Positions 34,485-44,077 of a stretch of DNA of 64,000 bases are shown piece by piece. Made by a program: the position numbers and the translations under genes. The notes below the pieces were generated by a model. That model saw nothing but the letters and a program-made list of their open reading frames with translations. It made no database searches and was not told the DNA's origin. This DNA comes from Pseudarthrobacter sulfonivorans (GTDB taxonomy: Bacteria; Actinomycetota; Actinomycetes; Actinomycetales; Micrococcaceae): NCBI RefSeq assembly GCF_001484605.1, contig NZ_CP013747.1, positions 2,170,001 to 2,234,000 on the forward strand, read 5' to 3'. How positions within the stretch are numbered: the first letter of the stretch is position 1; each line of letters begins with the position of its first letter.

Positions 34485-36260
34485 TCAGCCGATCAGCGCC
34501 AGCACGGCTCCTGCGTTGACAACCCCGCCGGCTTCTGCGCGGATCCCGGTCAGCATTCCGGCGCGGTGGGCGGTCACCTGCGTCTCCATCTTCATCGCCT
34601 CAAGAACGACGACGGCGTCCCCCGCCGAAACGTCGGCGCCCGGCTCCACGAGCCACTTGACCACGGTCCCGGCCATGTCGGCCCGCAGCTCGCCGGGATC
34701 AGCGGCACCTGCCGCAGGACCGCCGTCGGCAGCGCCATCCAAACCAGCCCCGTCAAGGGAGACACCCGCCGGAACGGCCGCGCCGGAGCGCGCCCAGCCA
34801 TCCAGCAGGTCAGCGGGCAGGCCGACGGCGAGGCGCCGGCCGTCGACGTCGACGGTAATAGTGCGGCGCTCACCGTCCGGAACGGACGTGCCGAACTCCG
34901 GATCCGCCGCGATGGAATCCGCGAAGTCAGTCTCGATCCAGCGGGTGTGGATGCCGAGCGCGGTCTCGGACGTGAAGTCCGGCGCCTGGACCACGGCACG
35001 GTGGAACGGCAGGACGGTGGCCACGCCGGTGATCTCCATTTCGGCGAGGGCGCGGCGGGCCCGGCGGAGCGCCTGCTGGCGGTCGGCGCCGGTGACGATC
35101 AGCTTGGCCAGCAGCGAATCGAACTGCGGCGCCACGATGGAGCCTGAGCGAACCCCGGAGTCCAGCCGGATGCCCGGTCCCGTCGGGCCGCTGAAGGTCG
35201 CGATGGTTCCGGGCGACGGCAGGAAGCCCCGGCCCACGTCCTCCGCGTTGAGCCGGAACTCGAAGGAGTGGCCGCGCGGCGTGGGATCGGCAGTGAAGCG
35301 GAGCGGCTCACCGGCGGCAATCCGGAACTGCTCCTGGACCAGGTCCACGCCGGTGGTTTCCTCGGTGATGGGGTGCTCCACCTGCAGGCGCGTGTTCACC
35401 TCGAGGAACGCGACGGTGCCGTCGGCGGCCACGAGGAACTCCACCGTCCCGGCCCCCGAATAGGAGGCTTCGCGGCACACTGCCTTGGCGGCGTCGTAAA
35501 TCAGTTGGGTCTGCTCTTCTGTCAGGAAGGGTGCGGGAGCCTCTTCCACCAGTTTCTGGTGCCGCCGCTGCAGCGAGCAGTCGCGCGTTCCCACCACCAC
35601 CACATTGCCGTGCTGGTCCGCCAGGACCTGGGCCTCCACATGCCGGGGCCGGTCAAGATAACGCTCCACAAAGCACTCGCCACGGCCGAAGGCCACCACC
35701 GCTTCGCGCACCGCGGAATCGAAGGACTCCTCGATCTGGTCCATCTCGCGGACCACCTTCAGCCCGCGCCCGCCGCCGCCGAAGGCCGCCTTGATGGCGA
35801 TCGGCAGGCCGTGCTCCTCGGCGAACTCGCGGACCTCCGCGGCCGAATCCACCGGACCGTCGGTGCCGGCCACCAAGGGGGCGCCGGCGCGGACGGCGAT
35901 CTCGCGCGCCGTGATCTTGTTGCCCAGCTGCCGGATTGCCTCCGGGCTGGGCCCGATCCAAGTCAGGCCGGCATCCAGGACCGCCTGGGCAAAGCCGGCG
36001 TTTTCGGACAGGAAGCCGTAGCCGGGGTGCACCGCGTCCGCCCCGGACTCCGCGGCCACGCGCAGCAGGTTGGGGATATCGAGGTATGTCTCCGACGGCG
36101 CGTTGCCGCCCAGGCTGTACGCCTCGGTGGCGGCGCCCACGTGCATGGCGTCGGCATCCACGTCCGCGTAGACAGCCACGGACTCCAGTCCGGCGTCCTC
36201 GCAGGCGCGGGCGATGCGGACGGCGATTTCTCCGCGGTTGGCGATCAGGACCTTGCGCAT
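34485..36260 (-). CDS. accC: Biotin carboxylase with C-terminal biotin carrier domain
   Basis: 591 residues from ATG 36260. Biotin carboxylase domain 1-445 ([37 protein letters not shown]-grasp loop [33 protein letters not shown]) and a biotinyl domain ending EAMKMET with biotin-acceptor K557. It is the last gene of the pxpA-transporter-pxpBC operon, 7 bp after pxpBC. This suggests it carboxylates the carrier used with the carboxyltransferase-like PxpB/PxpC fold, in place of acting as a housekeeping acyl-CoA carboxylase. Which acceptor it serves is unknown. Confidence 0.9.
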   Translation of the reverse strand: MRKVLIANRGEIAVRIARACEDAGLESVAVYADVDADAMHVGAATEAYSLGGNAPSETYLDIPNLLRVAAESGADAVHPGYGFLSENAGFAQAVLDAGLTWIGPSPEAIRQLGNKITAREIAVRAGAPLVAGTDGPVDSAAEVREFAEEHGLPIAIKAAFGGGGRGLKVVREMDQIEESFDSAVREAVVAFGRGECFVERYLDRPRHVEAQVLADQHGNVVVVGTRDCSLQRRHQKLVEEAPAPFLTEEQTQLIYDAAKAVCREASYSGAGTVEFLVAADGTVAFLEVNTRLQVEHPITEETTGVDLVQEQFRIAAGEPLRFTADPTPRGHSFEFRLNAEDVGRGFLPSPGTIATFSGPTGPGIRLDSGVRSGSIVAPQFDSLLAKLIVTGADRQQALRRARRALAEMEITGVATVLPFHRAVVQAPDFTSETALGIHTRWIETDFADSIAADPEFGTSVPDGERRTITVDVDGRRLAVGLPADLLDGWARSGAAVPAGVSLDGAGLDGAADGGPAAGAADPGELRADMAGTVVKWLVEPGADVSAGDAVVVLEAMKMETQVTAHRAGMLTGIRAEAGGVVNAGAVLALIG

Positions 36261-36267
36261 CAGTTGC

Positions 36268-37998
36268 TCACTTTGTCTGGGAAATGTCAGGGGAAGAATG
36301 GGAAAAGCTCGTGGGCAGCCCGTAGCCGGGAGCCCAACGGAACCGGATGGACCCGCCGATGGGAACCTGGGCGGCCAGGTCCAGCTGGTGGTCAACCACC
36401 ACGCCGATCACGGGGTAGCCGCCGGTGATGGGGTGGTCGGCCAGGAAGAGTACGGGCTGTCCCTCCGGCGGGATCTGGAGCGCGCCGGCCATGGTTCCCT
36501 CGCTGGGCAGCTCTCCGTCCCGGCTTCGGCTGAGCGGCTGGCCGTCCAAACGCATGCCCACGCGGTTCGAGCGGGGCGTCACTGCCCAATCCTGGGCGCA
36601 GAGCGAGTCCAGTGCTGCGGCGTCGAACCAGTCATCGCGGGGTCCGGGAACGATCTCCAGGACCGTGACGCCGGTGTCCGGGAAGTCAGGCTGCAGCTCA
36701 GGGTTGCCCACCACGTTGGAGGACGTGGCGGCGCCGGCTGCCAGCAGTTGCCCGGCGGCCAGCGGTGCAGGTCCGATCCCGGACATGGTGTCCGTGGACC
36801 GGCTCCCCAGCACCGCATCGACCGCTGCGCCGCCGCGGATGGCCAGGTAGCTGCGGAAGCCGCGCTCGGGTGCGCCGATGGTCAGGATCTCGCCGTCCAG
36901 CAAGGCAAACGCCGTGGCCATGGGCACCTCGCGTACCTGCTCGGACTGGTCAAACGCGGACTGGTCAGCTTCGTCTTCCGCAGCATCTGAGTCGGGAACG
37001 TCCGACGGCGTCACTACAGTCAGTGCCGACGGCGCGCCGGCCACTGCCAGCACCTGGTCCCCCACGGCCTGCACGCGGAGCCCGCCGGCAACGGATTCAA
37101 CGACGGCGGCCGACGGGTCGTTGCCCACGAGCCGGTTGGCGCGGCGCAGGGAGGAGCGGTCCAGTGCCCCGGCTGAGGACACGCCGAGCCCGGCGTGACC
37201 GGGGCGGCCGAGGTCCTGGATCAGGCTCTGGAGCCCCGGCGACAGGATCAGCAGGCCGGATTGGACGTCCGGTTCCCCGGAACCCGGGGTTTCGGAATCC
37301 GGGGTTTCGGAATCCGCCGACGCAACCAGCGGCGCCGCGACTTCAATGAGCTCGCGGACCGCACTGAACTGCACGCGGTCACCGGGCGCGGCCAGGGCCG
37401 GCTGCTCCCGGCTGAGGTCCCACATGGGGGCCGCGGTGCGGCCGATCAGCTGCCAGCCGCCCGGGGACTTCCGCGGGTACACGGCCGAATAGTTGCCGGC
37501 CAGGGCCACGGAACCTGCGGGAACGGCCGTCCGGGGCGAACTCCGGCGCGGGACTTCAAGCACTTGGTTCTCCCCCACCATGTAGCTGAAGCCCGGCGCG
37601 AAGCCGCCGAACGCCACCGTCCAGACCTGCCCGGTATGGGCGGCGATGACGCCGTCGGTACCCAGCCCGGTGAGCCGACCCACTTCGGCGAGGTCGTCGC
37701 CGTCGTACACGGTCTCAATCCGTACCAGTTTGCCTTCGGCGTGGGACTGGACCGTCAGGTCCATCGCCAGCAGCCGGGCCGCCATCCGGCGGGCCGCAGC
37801 GGGTGAATCCGCCTTGACCATCACGGTTTCGGCGGCGGCCAGGACGTCCACCTGGCCGGGCAGCGGCTCCTCCAGCAGGAGGGCCTGGAGGGCCAGGACG
37901 TCGTGGAGCCCGGAGAGCTCGGCGAGCACCGCCGTCGTACCTACCGGCCTGACGGCGAGCACCCGGGCCGCGGCAGTGCGCTTGCTGACTGTTTCCAT
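36268..37998 (-). CDS. pxpBC: Fused 5-oxoprolinase subunits PxpB-PxpC (KipI-KipA; allophanate hydrolase-like)
   Basis: 576 residues. N-terminal half (about 10-240) is KipI/PxpB ([50 protein letters not shown]); after an acidic linker ([16 protein letters not shown]) the second half is KipA/PxpC ([38 protein letters not shown]). In many bacteria these are separate genes; fusion also occurs. PxpABC hydrolyses 5-oxoproline to glutamate with ATP; the same fold is the carboxyltransferase part of urea carboxylase. Confidence 0.92.
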   Translation of the reverse strand: METVSKRTAAARVLAVRPVGTTAVLAELSGLHDVLALQALLLEEPLPGQVDVLAAAETVMVKADSPAAARRMAARLLAMDLTVQSHAEGKLVRIETVYDGDDLAEVGRLTGLGTDGVIAAHTGQVWTVAFGGFAPGFSYMVGENQVLEVPRRSSPRTAVPAGSVALAGNYSAVYPRKSPGGWQLIGRTAAPMWDLSREQPALAAPGDRVQFSAVRELIEVAAPLVASADSETPDSETPGSGEPDVQSGLLILSPGLQSLIQDLGRPGHAGLGVSSAGALDRSSLRRANRLVGNDPSAAVVESVAGGLRVQAVGDQVLAVAGAPSALTVVTPSDVPDSDAAEDEADQSAFDQSEQVREVPMATAFALLDGEILTIGAPERGFRSYLAIRGGAAVDAVLGSRSTDTMSGIGPAPLAAGQLLAAGAATSSNVVGNPELQPDFPDTGVTVLEIVPGPRDDWFDAAALDSLCAQDWAVTPRSNRVGMRLDGQPLSRSRDGELPSEGTMAGALQIPPEGQPVLFLADHPITGGYPVIGVVVDHQLDLAAQVPIGGSIRFRWAPGYGLPTSFSHSSPDISQTK

Positions 37999-38017
37999 GG
38001 GGATCAGGCCGCGCCGC

Positions 38018-39370
38018 TCAGGCGCGGCTCTCCCGCGAGTCGTCGCGGTGCAGCAGGCGGAGGTCCTCTTCCGGCTGCGGGTCGCGGCCGAGGCGCATGC
38101 CCACGATCGTGATGATGGCCGTCAGGAGGATGTACCCGGCGATCAGGTACCAGCCGCCGGACGCTGCGCCGTAAAGTGCGGTGAAGATCAACGGAGCCAC
38201 AGCGCCGCCGATGACGCCGGCAAGGGTGTAGGCCAGGGAGCTGCCGGCGTAGCGGAGGCGGGCCGGGAACTGCTCGGTGATGAAGGCTGCCTGCGGGCCG
38301 TACATAAAGGCGTGCAGGGCCAGTCCGATCACCACGCCGATGATCAGCATCACCACGGACTTGCCCGCGATCATCAGGAAGAACAGGGGAATGTAGACGG
38401 CGGTGGCGGCAGCGGCAATGCCGTAAACCCAGCGGCGGTTGAACCGGTCGGTGAGTGCGCCGGCGAGCGGGATGAGGAAGAGCTGGAACGAGGAGCCGAT
38501 GAGGATGGCGGCCAGCACGTTGCCGGTGGTCATGCCCAGTTCCTTGGTGGCGTAGACGGCCACAAAAACGGTGAACAGTGCGTAGAGGACGTCCGGGCAG
38601 ACGCGGGACAGGGCAGCGGAGACCAGCGCACGGGGCTGGGTGGTGAAGACTTCCTTGATCGGCGCCTTCGGCTGGTCGCCGTGGGCTGCGATGGCCTTGA
38701 AGACCGGGGTTTCCTCAAGCTTGAGGCGGATGATCAGGCCGAAGACCACCAGGAGGGCCGAGGCCAGGAAGGCTACGCGCCAGCCCCAGGAGAGGAACGC
38801 TTCGGTGCTCAGCGAGGCTGCCAGGATGGCAAGTACGCCGTTGGCCATGAGGTTGCCGGCGGGCGGCCCGATCTGGGCTGCGGAGGACCAGAAACCACGC
38901 TTGTTGGGGTCGCCGAATTCGCTGGACAGCAGCACAGCGCCGCCCCATTCACCGCCGACGCCGATGCCCTGGGCCAGGCGCAGGAGCACCAGGATGATGG
39001 GGGCCCAGATCCCGATTGCGGAGTAGTCAGGCAGCGCACCGATGAGGACGGTGGCGACGCCGATCAGCACCAGGGTGAAGACCAGGACGTACTTGCGGCC
39101 CACCTTGTCGCCGAGCCGGCCGAACACGATGCCGCCGATCGGGCGGGCGAGGTAGCCAACGGCGAACGCCGAGAAGGACAGGAGGAGCCCCACGAATTCA
39201 TCGTCCGAAGGGAAGAAGATCTTGGGGAAAACGAGGGCCGAGGCCACCGAGTAGATGGCGAAGTCGTAGTACTCAAGCGAAGTGCCGGTGAGGCTGGCGA
39301 CGTACGCCTTGAGCGCGCCGGGCGGCGGCTTCCTTGCCGCGGCCTTTGCGGCCTTGTTCGTGCTGGTCAT
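38018..39370 (-). CDS. MHS-family (metabolite:H+ symporter) MFS transporter
   Basis: 450 residues, 12 helices. Typical MHS start TGTSLEYYDFAIYSVASALV, motif A GRLGDKVGRKYVL, RLAQGIGVGGEWGGAVLL. These carriers take up small organic acids such as citrate, 2-oxoglutarate, proline or shikimate. Within the pxp operon it probably imports 5-oxoproline or a related acid. Gap to pxpBC is 19 bp. Confidence 0.88.
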   Translation of the reverse strand: MTSTNKAAKAAARKPPPGALKAYVASLTGTSLEYYDFAIYSVASALVFPKIFFPSDDEFVGLLLSFSAFAVGYLARPIGGIVFGRLGDKVGRKYVLVFTLVLIGVATVLIGALPDYSAIGIWAPIILVLLRLAQGIGVGGEWGGAVLLSSEFGDPNKRGFWSSAAQIGPPAGNLMANGVLAILAASLSTEAFLSWGWRVAFLASALLVVFGLIIRLKLEETPVFKAIAAHGDQPKAPIKEVFTTQPRALVSAALSRVCPDVLYALFTVFVAVYATKELGMTTGNVLAAILIGSSFQLFLIPLAGALTDRFNRRWVYGIAAAATAVYIPLFFLMIAGKSVVMLIIGVVIGLALHAFMYGPQAAFITEQFPARLRYAGSSLAYTLAGVIGGAVAPLIFTALYGAASGGWYLIAGYILLTAIITIVGMRLGRDPQPEEDLRLLHRDDSRESRA

Positions 39371-39434
39371 GGTTTCCTCCGGGGGGATGAGGGGTGGTAC
39401 GGGGTGGCCGGTGTGCGGCCATGGGATGGGGGGG

Positions 39435-40193
39435 CTAGAGGAAGGAGCCGATGCTCACACCGGCGTCTCCGAGAGCGGACTTCACTGCAGTGGCCATCGC
39501 TACGGCCCCCGGTGAGTCACCATGCACGCAGATGCTTTCCGCGCGGATTTTGAGGGTGGTCCCGTCAATGGCGCGGACGGCGGATTCCGTGGCCATCCGT
39601 AGGACATGTTCCGCCACTTGTTCCGGATCCTCAAGCACTGCTCCCGGGAGGGAGCGCGACACCAGGGTGCCGTCCGGGTTGTAGGCGCGGTCCGCGAACG
39701 CCTCGGTCACGGCGCGCAGTCCGGCTGCTTCGGCAAGCCGCAGGACTTCCGAACCTGGGAGGCCGAGGATCGGTAGGTTGGGGTCAACCGATTTCACGGC
39801 GTCGACGACGGCCTGGGCCTGCGCTGTGTGCGTCACGATGGCGTTGTACAGTCCGCCGTGCGGCTTCACATACTGGACCCGGGCTCCCTCAACGGCGGCC
39901 AGGGCCTGCAGGGCACCGATCTGGTACACCACGTCGTCGGCCAGTTCCGTGGGGCTGATGTCCAGAAAACGGCGGCCGAAACCGGCGAGGTCCCGGTAGC
40001 CGACGTGGGCGCCGATGACAACGCCGGCAGCAGCGGCCTCGCGGCAGGTCCTGCGGATGACGCTGGGATCTCCGGCGTGGAATCCGCAGGCCACGTTCGC
40101 GCTCGACACCGAGCCGAACATCGCCAGGTCATCGCCCAGGCTCCAGCGTCCGAAGGACTCGCCGACGTCGCTGTTCAGGTCAATCGTTGCCAT
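39435..40193 (-). CDS. pxpA: 5-oxoprolinase subunit PxpA (LamB/YcsF family)
   Basis: 252 residues from ATG 40193 with a GGGGA upstream. [48 protein letters not shown] [20 protein letters not shown] and [13 protein letters not shown] are the family's metal/active-site segments. First gene of the operon; the GntR operator lies upstream. Confidence 0.94.
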   Translation of the reverse strand: MATIDLNSDVGESFGRWSLGDDLAMFGSVSSANVACGFHAGDPSVIRRTCREAAAAGVVIGAHVGYRDLAGFGRRFLDISPTELADDVVYQIGALQALAAVEGARVQYVKPHGGLYNAIVTHTAQAQAVVDAVKSVDPNLPILGLPGSEVLRLAEAAGLRAVTEAFADRAYNPDGTLVSRSLPGAVLEDPEQVAEHVLRMATESAVRAIDGTTLKIRAESICVHGDSPGAVAMATAVKSALGDAGVSIGSFL

Positions 40194-40243
40194 TTGTGAT
40201 CCCCGTCTCATTGAGTGGTCCTACTAGGATGCACTAAATTTAC

Positions 40244-40274
40244 GGATTGTTCAACAATCCTTCGATTCAACAAT
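40244..40274. promoter_or_regulatory. GntR-type operator in the pxpA/GntR divergent region
   Basis: GGATTGTT (40244-40251), central C, and AACAATCC (40253-40260) form a perfect 17-bp palindrome. The half TTCAACAAT at 40250-40258 recurs as a direct copy at 40266-40274, 16 bp on. The site lies 26-56 bp before the GntR ATG and 51-81 bp before pxpA, so one regulator can control both directions. FadR-subfamily sites are similar AT-rich short palindromes. Confidence 0.65.
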
Positions 40275-40299
40275 GTGACGATCGTGTAAATTCTCGAGT

Positions 40300-41028
40300 A
40301 TGGCCTCTTCAGAACCGATCGTCCCCTCTTCCCGCGTTCCGGCGAATCACGCGGCGACGCGGACCGCCTCAGGCCGCCTGCGGGTGGCAGTTCCATCCGT
40401 GGCTGAGCGGGTGGCGGATGAACTCCGCCTGCAACTGGCGGAGGGAGCATTGCTTCCCGGAACGCGGCTCACTGAATCCACCATTGCGGAGGACCTGGGC
40501 GTCTCCCGCAACACGGTGCGTGAGGCCTTCGTTGAACTTGCCAGCGAACGCCTGGTGGTCCGCCATCCCAACCGCGGCGTCTTTGTGGCAAGCCTGGAGG
40601 CAGGCGATGTCCACGACGTCTATACCGTCCGACGCGCCATCGAGGTCAGCGCCCTGCGCGCCGGAGGCAGCCCGGAGGACGTGGCCGCTGTCCGGGCCGC
40701 CGTCGAGGAAGGCAAGCGTGCCGCGGCGGCCAGTGACGACGAAGCCCTAGGCACCGCCAACCAGCACTTCCACGGCGCCATTGTTGCCATGGCGGGAAGC
40801 CCGCGGCTGAACAGCATCATGGGCCAGGTCCTGGCGGAGATGCGTCTGTTCTTCCACAAAGCCACCGTGGACGCGCAGTTTTACCAGCACTACCTGCCGG
40901 ACAACGAAGCGATCTGCCTGGCCCTGGAAGCCGGGGAACTGGACCGTGCTGCTGACCTGCTTCTGGCGTATCTGGACCGCTCCGAATACAACCTGAGCGA
41001 AGTGCACGGCGAAGCAGGAACAGACTGA
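40300..41028 (+). CDS. GntR-family (FadR subfamily) transcriptional regulator
   Basis: 242 residues. After about 30 Ala/Pro/Ser-rich residues: winged HTH (VADELRLQLAEGALLPGTRL, EDLGVSRNTVREAFVELASE), then an FCD effector domain with the metal/ligand motif pattern D...H3 (VYTVRRAIEVSALRA, NQHFHGAIVAMAGS, HYLPDNEAICLAL). Almost no SD, so it may be leaderless, or a shorter start may be used. Divergent pxp operon is the likely target; its ligand would be 5-oxoproline or a product. Confidence 0.9.
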   Translation: MASSEPIVPSSRVPANHAATRTASGRLRVAVPSVAERVADELRLQLAEGALLPGTRLTESTIAEDLGVSRNTVREAFVELASERLVVRHPNRGVFVASLEAGDVHDVYTVRRAIEVSALRAGGSPEDVAAVRAAVEEGKRAAAASDDEALGTANQHFHGAIVAMAGSPRLNSIMGQVLAEMRLFFHKATVDAQFYQHYLPDNEAICLALEAGELDRAADLLLAYLDRSEYNLSEVHGEAGTD

Positions 41029-41045
41029 GCCGTTAGGCTGGACGA

Positions 41046-41381
41046 ATGAAACGCCGCCTTGCAGCTCTGTCCGCCGTCCCCCTGATGCTCCTCCTCTCCG
41101 CCTGCGGATCGGTCCAGGAAGTCGCTGAAACCACCGCGAACGATGCCGCCTCCAAGGTGGCCACCGCAGCCTCGGACGAGGTCAGGAAGCAGGTCTGCAC
41201 CGTGGTGGAGGACGGGCTGGTCAGCGTTCAGGACAAGGCTTTGCTGGGCGGGCTGGTGTCCGCCGCGGACACTGCCGGGGTGCCCGCGGAAATTACGACG
41301 CCGCTGGGCCAGATCGCCGAAGCCGGAGACCAGGTGCCGGCTGAGTCAGTCGCAGCACTGACGGAAGCCTGCTCGGCGTAG
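41046..41381 (+). CDS. Small secreted lipoprotein
   Basis: 111 residues. Signal peptide with a type II lipobox: KRRLAALSAVPLMLLLSACG, Cys at about residue 20. The mature part is Ala/Val-rich, predicted helical, without recognised domains; two further Cys (ca. 52 and 109) could form a disulfide. 17 bp after the GntR gene, so it may be cotranscribed with it. Function unknown. Confidence 0.78.
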   Translation: MKRRLAALSAVPLMLLLSACGSVQEVAETTANDAASKVATAASDEVRKQVCTVVEDGLVSVQDKALLGGLVSAADTAGVPAEITTPLGQIAEAGDQVPAESVAALTEACSA

Positions 41382-41404
41382 TTCCCGGCCGCCTCTGTTA
41401 AGGC

Positions 41405-41465
41405 AACGCGGGGTCACTTCCGGCCCAATAACCAGGGATTATTGGGCAGGGAGTGACCCCGCGTT
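41405..41465. terminator. Large two-tier hairpin between convergent genes
   Basis: AACGCGGGGTCACT (41405-41418) pairs with AGTGACCCCGCGTT (41452-41465) and inside it CCCAATAA (41424-41431) pairs with TTATTGGG (41439-41446), separated by short unpaired bulges. Lies between the lipoprotein stop and the stop of the LysR-like protein on the other strand, so a bidirectional terminator is the simplest reading. Confidence 0.7.
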
Positions 41466-41474
41466 CCTCACAAG

Positions 41475-42224
41475 CTAGCGCTTGCCCTTTTTGCGTGAGC
41501 CCTTGCCGCGGCCCTTGTCCGGATTCGGCGCGTAACGCTGGGCTACCTTCGGTTTCTTGACCGCGGGGCCGCGCCGGTCCGGCTTCGGCTCCTTCTTGGG
41601 CTTCTCCTGCTGGGCCGAGGGCTGCCGGGAGCTTGCCGCGGTGCGGCCGCGGACAATCCCGATGAACTCCTCGATGATGTCGTCCGTGGAATCGCTGGGC
41701 CATGCCAGTGCGATCTCCGTGACCGGGGCACCCGTCAGCTTGCGGGCAACGGTGTCCTTGACGTTGAAGTGCCTGGCCACGGACATGGGCAGGATCACCA
41801 GCCCCGCACCTGACGCCACCACCTGCATGGCCGCTTCCGGGCCACCCATTTCGGCGACGTCCAGGAAAGTCTCTGCCGACAGGTCGGCCAGGGCCACTTC
41901 CTCAAACACTGAAATCTCGTGCCCCTTGGGCGCCACCACCACGGGCTGCTCCTCATACAGGGGGATCACGTTGAGGCCCTCCCGTTCCACCGGAAGCCGG
42001 ACAAAGCTGAGGTCCGCGGAACCGTCGCTTAATACCGAAAGCTGGGCGCCGTCGTCGGACATAAACGACTCCAGCGGGATGTCCAGCACGCGCTCTTCCC
42101 AGCGACGGATCCACTTGCCCGGGGTCACGCCGGCCACATAGGCGAAGCGGAGCACGCGGGGCGCCTCCTGGTCCGGCGATTCGACGGGGCTGGCGTTCTG
42201 GGGGGATTCATTGTCTGCGGGCAC
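41475..42224 (-). CDS. LysR-type substrate-binding domain protein without an HTH
   Basis: 249 residues from GTG 42224. Residues about 23-195 are a periplasmic-binding-fold LysR effector domain (LRFAYVAGVTPGKWIRRWEE, PVVVAPKGHEISVF, GAGLVILPMSVARHF, IALAWPSDSTDDIIEEFIGI) but there is no N-terminal winged helix. The last 50 residues are strongly basic (KKEPKPDRRGPAVKKPK, GRGKGSRKKGKR). The neighbour divergently encodes DUF5997, a recurring actinobacterial pair. Possible roles: nucleic-acid-associated sensor through the basic tail, or a ligand carrier. Confidence 0.85.
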   Translation of the reverse strand: MPADNESPQNASPVESPDQEAPRVLRFAYVAGVTPGKWIRRWEERVLDIPLESFMSDDGAQLSVLSDGSADLSFVRLPVEREGLNVIPLYEEQPVVVAPKGHEISVFEEVALADLSAETFLDVAEMGGPEAAMQVVASGAGLVILPMSVARHFNVKDTVARKLTGAPVTEIALAWPSDSTDDIIEEFIGIVRGRTAASSRQPSAQQEKPKKEPKPDRRGPAVKKPKVAQRYAPNPDKGRGKGSRKKGKR

Positions 42225-42358
42225 GTCTTCACAGTACCGCCCGCGCGGTCCCGCAATGCCGGAACCGGTGCGGGGTTGGTACAGAGGTGGTGCTGAGATG
42301 GCGCAGTGCTGGTACTGAGTTGGTGCCTTTCAGGCAGGCAGCCGGATACCCTTGAACC

Positions 42359-42763
42359 ATGACCTCTGCAAACTCCCAGTCCATGAAGCCGGCCACCGTT
42401 GCCAAGAAGCTTGGCATCTACCTGCCGGCAACACCGCAGGAGTTCCAGGATTCAACCATCAGCCGCGCCGATTTCGCCGAACTGCAGGCCAACCCGCCGG
42501 AGTGGCTCGTGGAGCTCCGCCGTAACGGCCCGCACCCCCGCCCGGTGGTGGCCCAGAAGCTGAACGTCTCCATCAGCGGCCTGGCCCGCAGCGGTGTTGA
42601 GGAAGCGCTGACGACGGCGGAAATCACCGCGCTGCTGCAGGCTCCCCCGGCCTGGCTGGTCACCGAGCGCTCCACCCACGCCGCCGTCCGCACCGAAGCC
42701 CAGCGCGTCAAGGACGAGGCTGCCAAAAAGGACGCCAAGAAAGCCCGCGCCCAGGCCGAGTAG
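42359..42763 (+). CDS. DUF5997 family protein
   Basis: 134 residues. KPATVAKKLGIYLPATPQEF, ELQANPPEWLVELRRNGPHP and VAQKLNVSISGLARSGVEEA are the family core, ending in a Lys/Ala-rich helical tail (VKDEAAKKDAKKARAQ). The repeated PP-EWL / PPAWL units suggest two related small helical modules. Function unknown; paired divergently with the LysR-domain gene. Confidence 0.85.
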   Translation: MTSANSQSMKPATVAKKLGIYLPATPQEFQDSTISRADFAELQANPPEWLVELRRNGPHPRPVVAQKLNVSISGLARSGVEEALTTAEITALLQAPPAWLVTERSTHAAVRTEAQRVKDEAAKKDAKKARAQAE

Positions 42764-42880
42764 CCCCCGCTTTCTGAGTCACCTGCGCTTTTCCTAGGCT
42801 TGTTCGCGGGTCCGAACCTTGAAGGGTCGGATCCGCGGACAGGCCTCCGTTGTTTCTGGAGGAAAGTCAGCCCTGGGACG

Positions 42881-43261
42881 TCAGTCCTGGTGCAGTTGCA
42901 CGAAGTTGCCGCAGCCGTCGTCGAAGACTGCACTGATCCCGGACGGATCCTCTGACGGCTCGCCCTGGAATTTCACGCCGGCAGCCACCAGCCGGTCGTA
43001 CTCGGCCTGCACATCCGGAACCCCGAAGGTGATGGCCGCGATCCCGGCGTCGTGCAGTGCGTTCATGTAATTGGCGCCGATCGGGTTGTCGCTGGGCTCC
43101 AGCAGCAACCCCACCGAACCGGCGTCGGAGCCCGGATCCTTGATGATGAAGAGGTTGTACTCGGGCATCGCCATCAGCGTCTCGAACCCGAGGGTCCCGG
43201 TGTAGAACGTGTGGGCGGCGGCTGGATCCTGGACATGGATGCTGCACATTTTCAGTCTCAT
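42881..43261 (-). CDS. VOC-family protein (glyoxalase/bleomycin-resistance type)
   Basis: 126 residues, a single beta-alpha-beta-beta-beta pair domain: KMCSIHVQDPAAAHTFYTGT, LFIIKDPGSDAGSVGLLLEP, and GIAAITFGVPDVQAEYDRLV. Small antibiotic-binding or metabolite-isomerising proteins share this fold. No substrate evident. Divergent from the membrane protein gene. Confidence 0.83.
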   Translation of the reverse strand: MRLKMCSIHVQDPAAAHTFYTGTLGFETLMAMPEYNLFIIKDPGSDAGSVGLLLEPSDNPIGANYMNALHDAGIAAITFGVPDVQAEYDRLVAAGVKFQGEPSEDPSGISAVFDDGCGNFVQLHQD

Positions 43262-43418
43262 GGTCCCAAGCTACCCGGCCCGCAGCAGGCGCGGGAACCT
43301 CCAGTCCGGCAACCGTGCCCGTATGCCGGTCCCGCCATTGACCCCGGTGGCCGGAAGGGATGCAATGGAAGGAGCAACCCGGAATCCTGGGCCGGGCCTG
43401 ACGCGGGGAGGTGCCGCA

Positions 43419-44024
43419 GTGCCGGCATTCGCAGAATCCGTCCTGTTTGGAGCGTTGCAGCTGAGTTTTTGGGGTGCGGTGCTGGTGTGCGCGGTGGCTG
43501 CCACCGTCCTGGCTGTCCGCCGGCATTCGACGCCGGACCCTGCCGTCCGGGCCCCGGACCCCGTGTTCTGGGACGTCTTTATGGGCTCTGCCGTGGCACT
43601 TCCGGCGATCCTTATTCCCACACTCGCGTCACCGTGGTCCGGCGTAGTCCTCGCCGCGCTCGGCGCAGGGGCGGGCGTGGCCGCCTACCGGGGCAGTCCC
43701 CAGATCCTGGCCTGGCAGGACCGCCGCCGGCAGCTGCGGCAGGACCGGCCGGTCCACACCGCGGCGCAGGCTGAACATGAAGCACTCCTGGCCCGGTGGA
43801 GCCGCTACGAACTGGACCCTGCCAGCAGCATCGACTACCCCGCCATGACGGACGTCCGGCTGCCCGAAACGTCCGCGCTGATCCGCGCCATGAGGGAGGC
43901 CGAGCAGCTGCGGGCCGTGCCGCACCAGGGCTACGCTCCCGCCGTCGTCCGCTTTGGCCTTGCCCTCGCCGCGGCGGAACGGGCGGCCGGGATCCCTGCG
44001 GAACTTCCCGCCGTCGGACATTAA
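43419..44024 (+). CDS. Hypothetical membrane protein
   Basis: 201 residues from GTG 43419, chosen because GGGGAGG lies 7 nt upstream; ATG 43365 (SD GGAAGGG) is an alternative that adds 18 residues. Three hydrophobic segments near the start (LQLSFWGAVLVCAVAATVLA, VFMGSAVALPAILIPTLASP, WSGVVLAALGAGAGVAAYRG), then a soluble charged helical C-terminal half. No family recognised. Confidence 0.6.
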   Translation: MPAFAESVLFGALQLSFWGAVLVCAVAATVLAVRRHSTPDPAVRAPDPVFWDVFMGSAVALPAILIPTLASPWSGVVLAALGAGAGVAAYRGSPQILAWQDRRRQLRQDRPVHTAAQAEHEALLARWSRYELDPASSIDYPAMTDVRLPETSALIRAMREAEQLRAVPHQGYAPAVVRFGLALAAAERAAGIPAELPAVGH

Positions 44025-44077
44025 CTGCTGTGTCGCCGCCACTGGAGTCCGGCGGCGGGGCGCCGTAGCATCCGAGG

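Noticed and set aside
41405..41465. Two-tier hairpin as a small RNA or transposon inverted repeat
   Set aside because: Position between two convergent stops and absence of a transposase make a terminator more likely.
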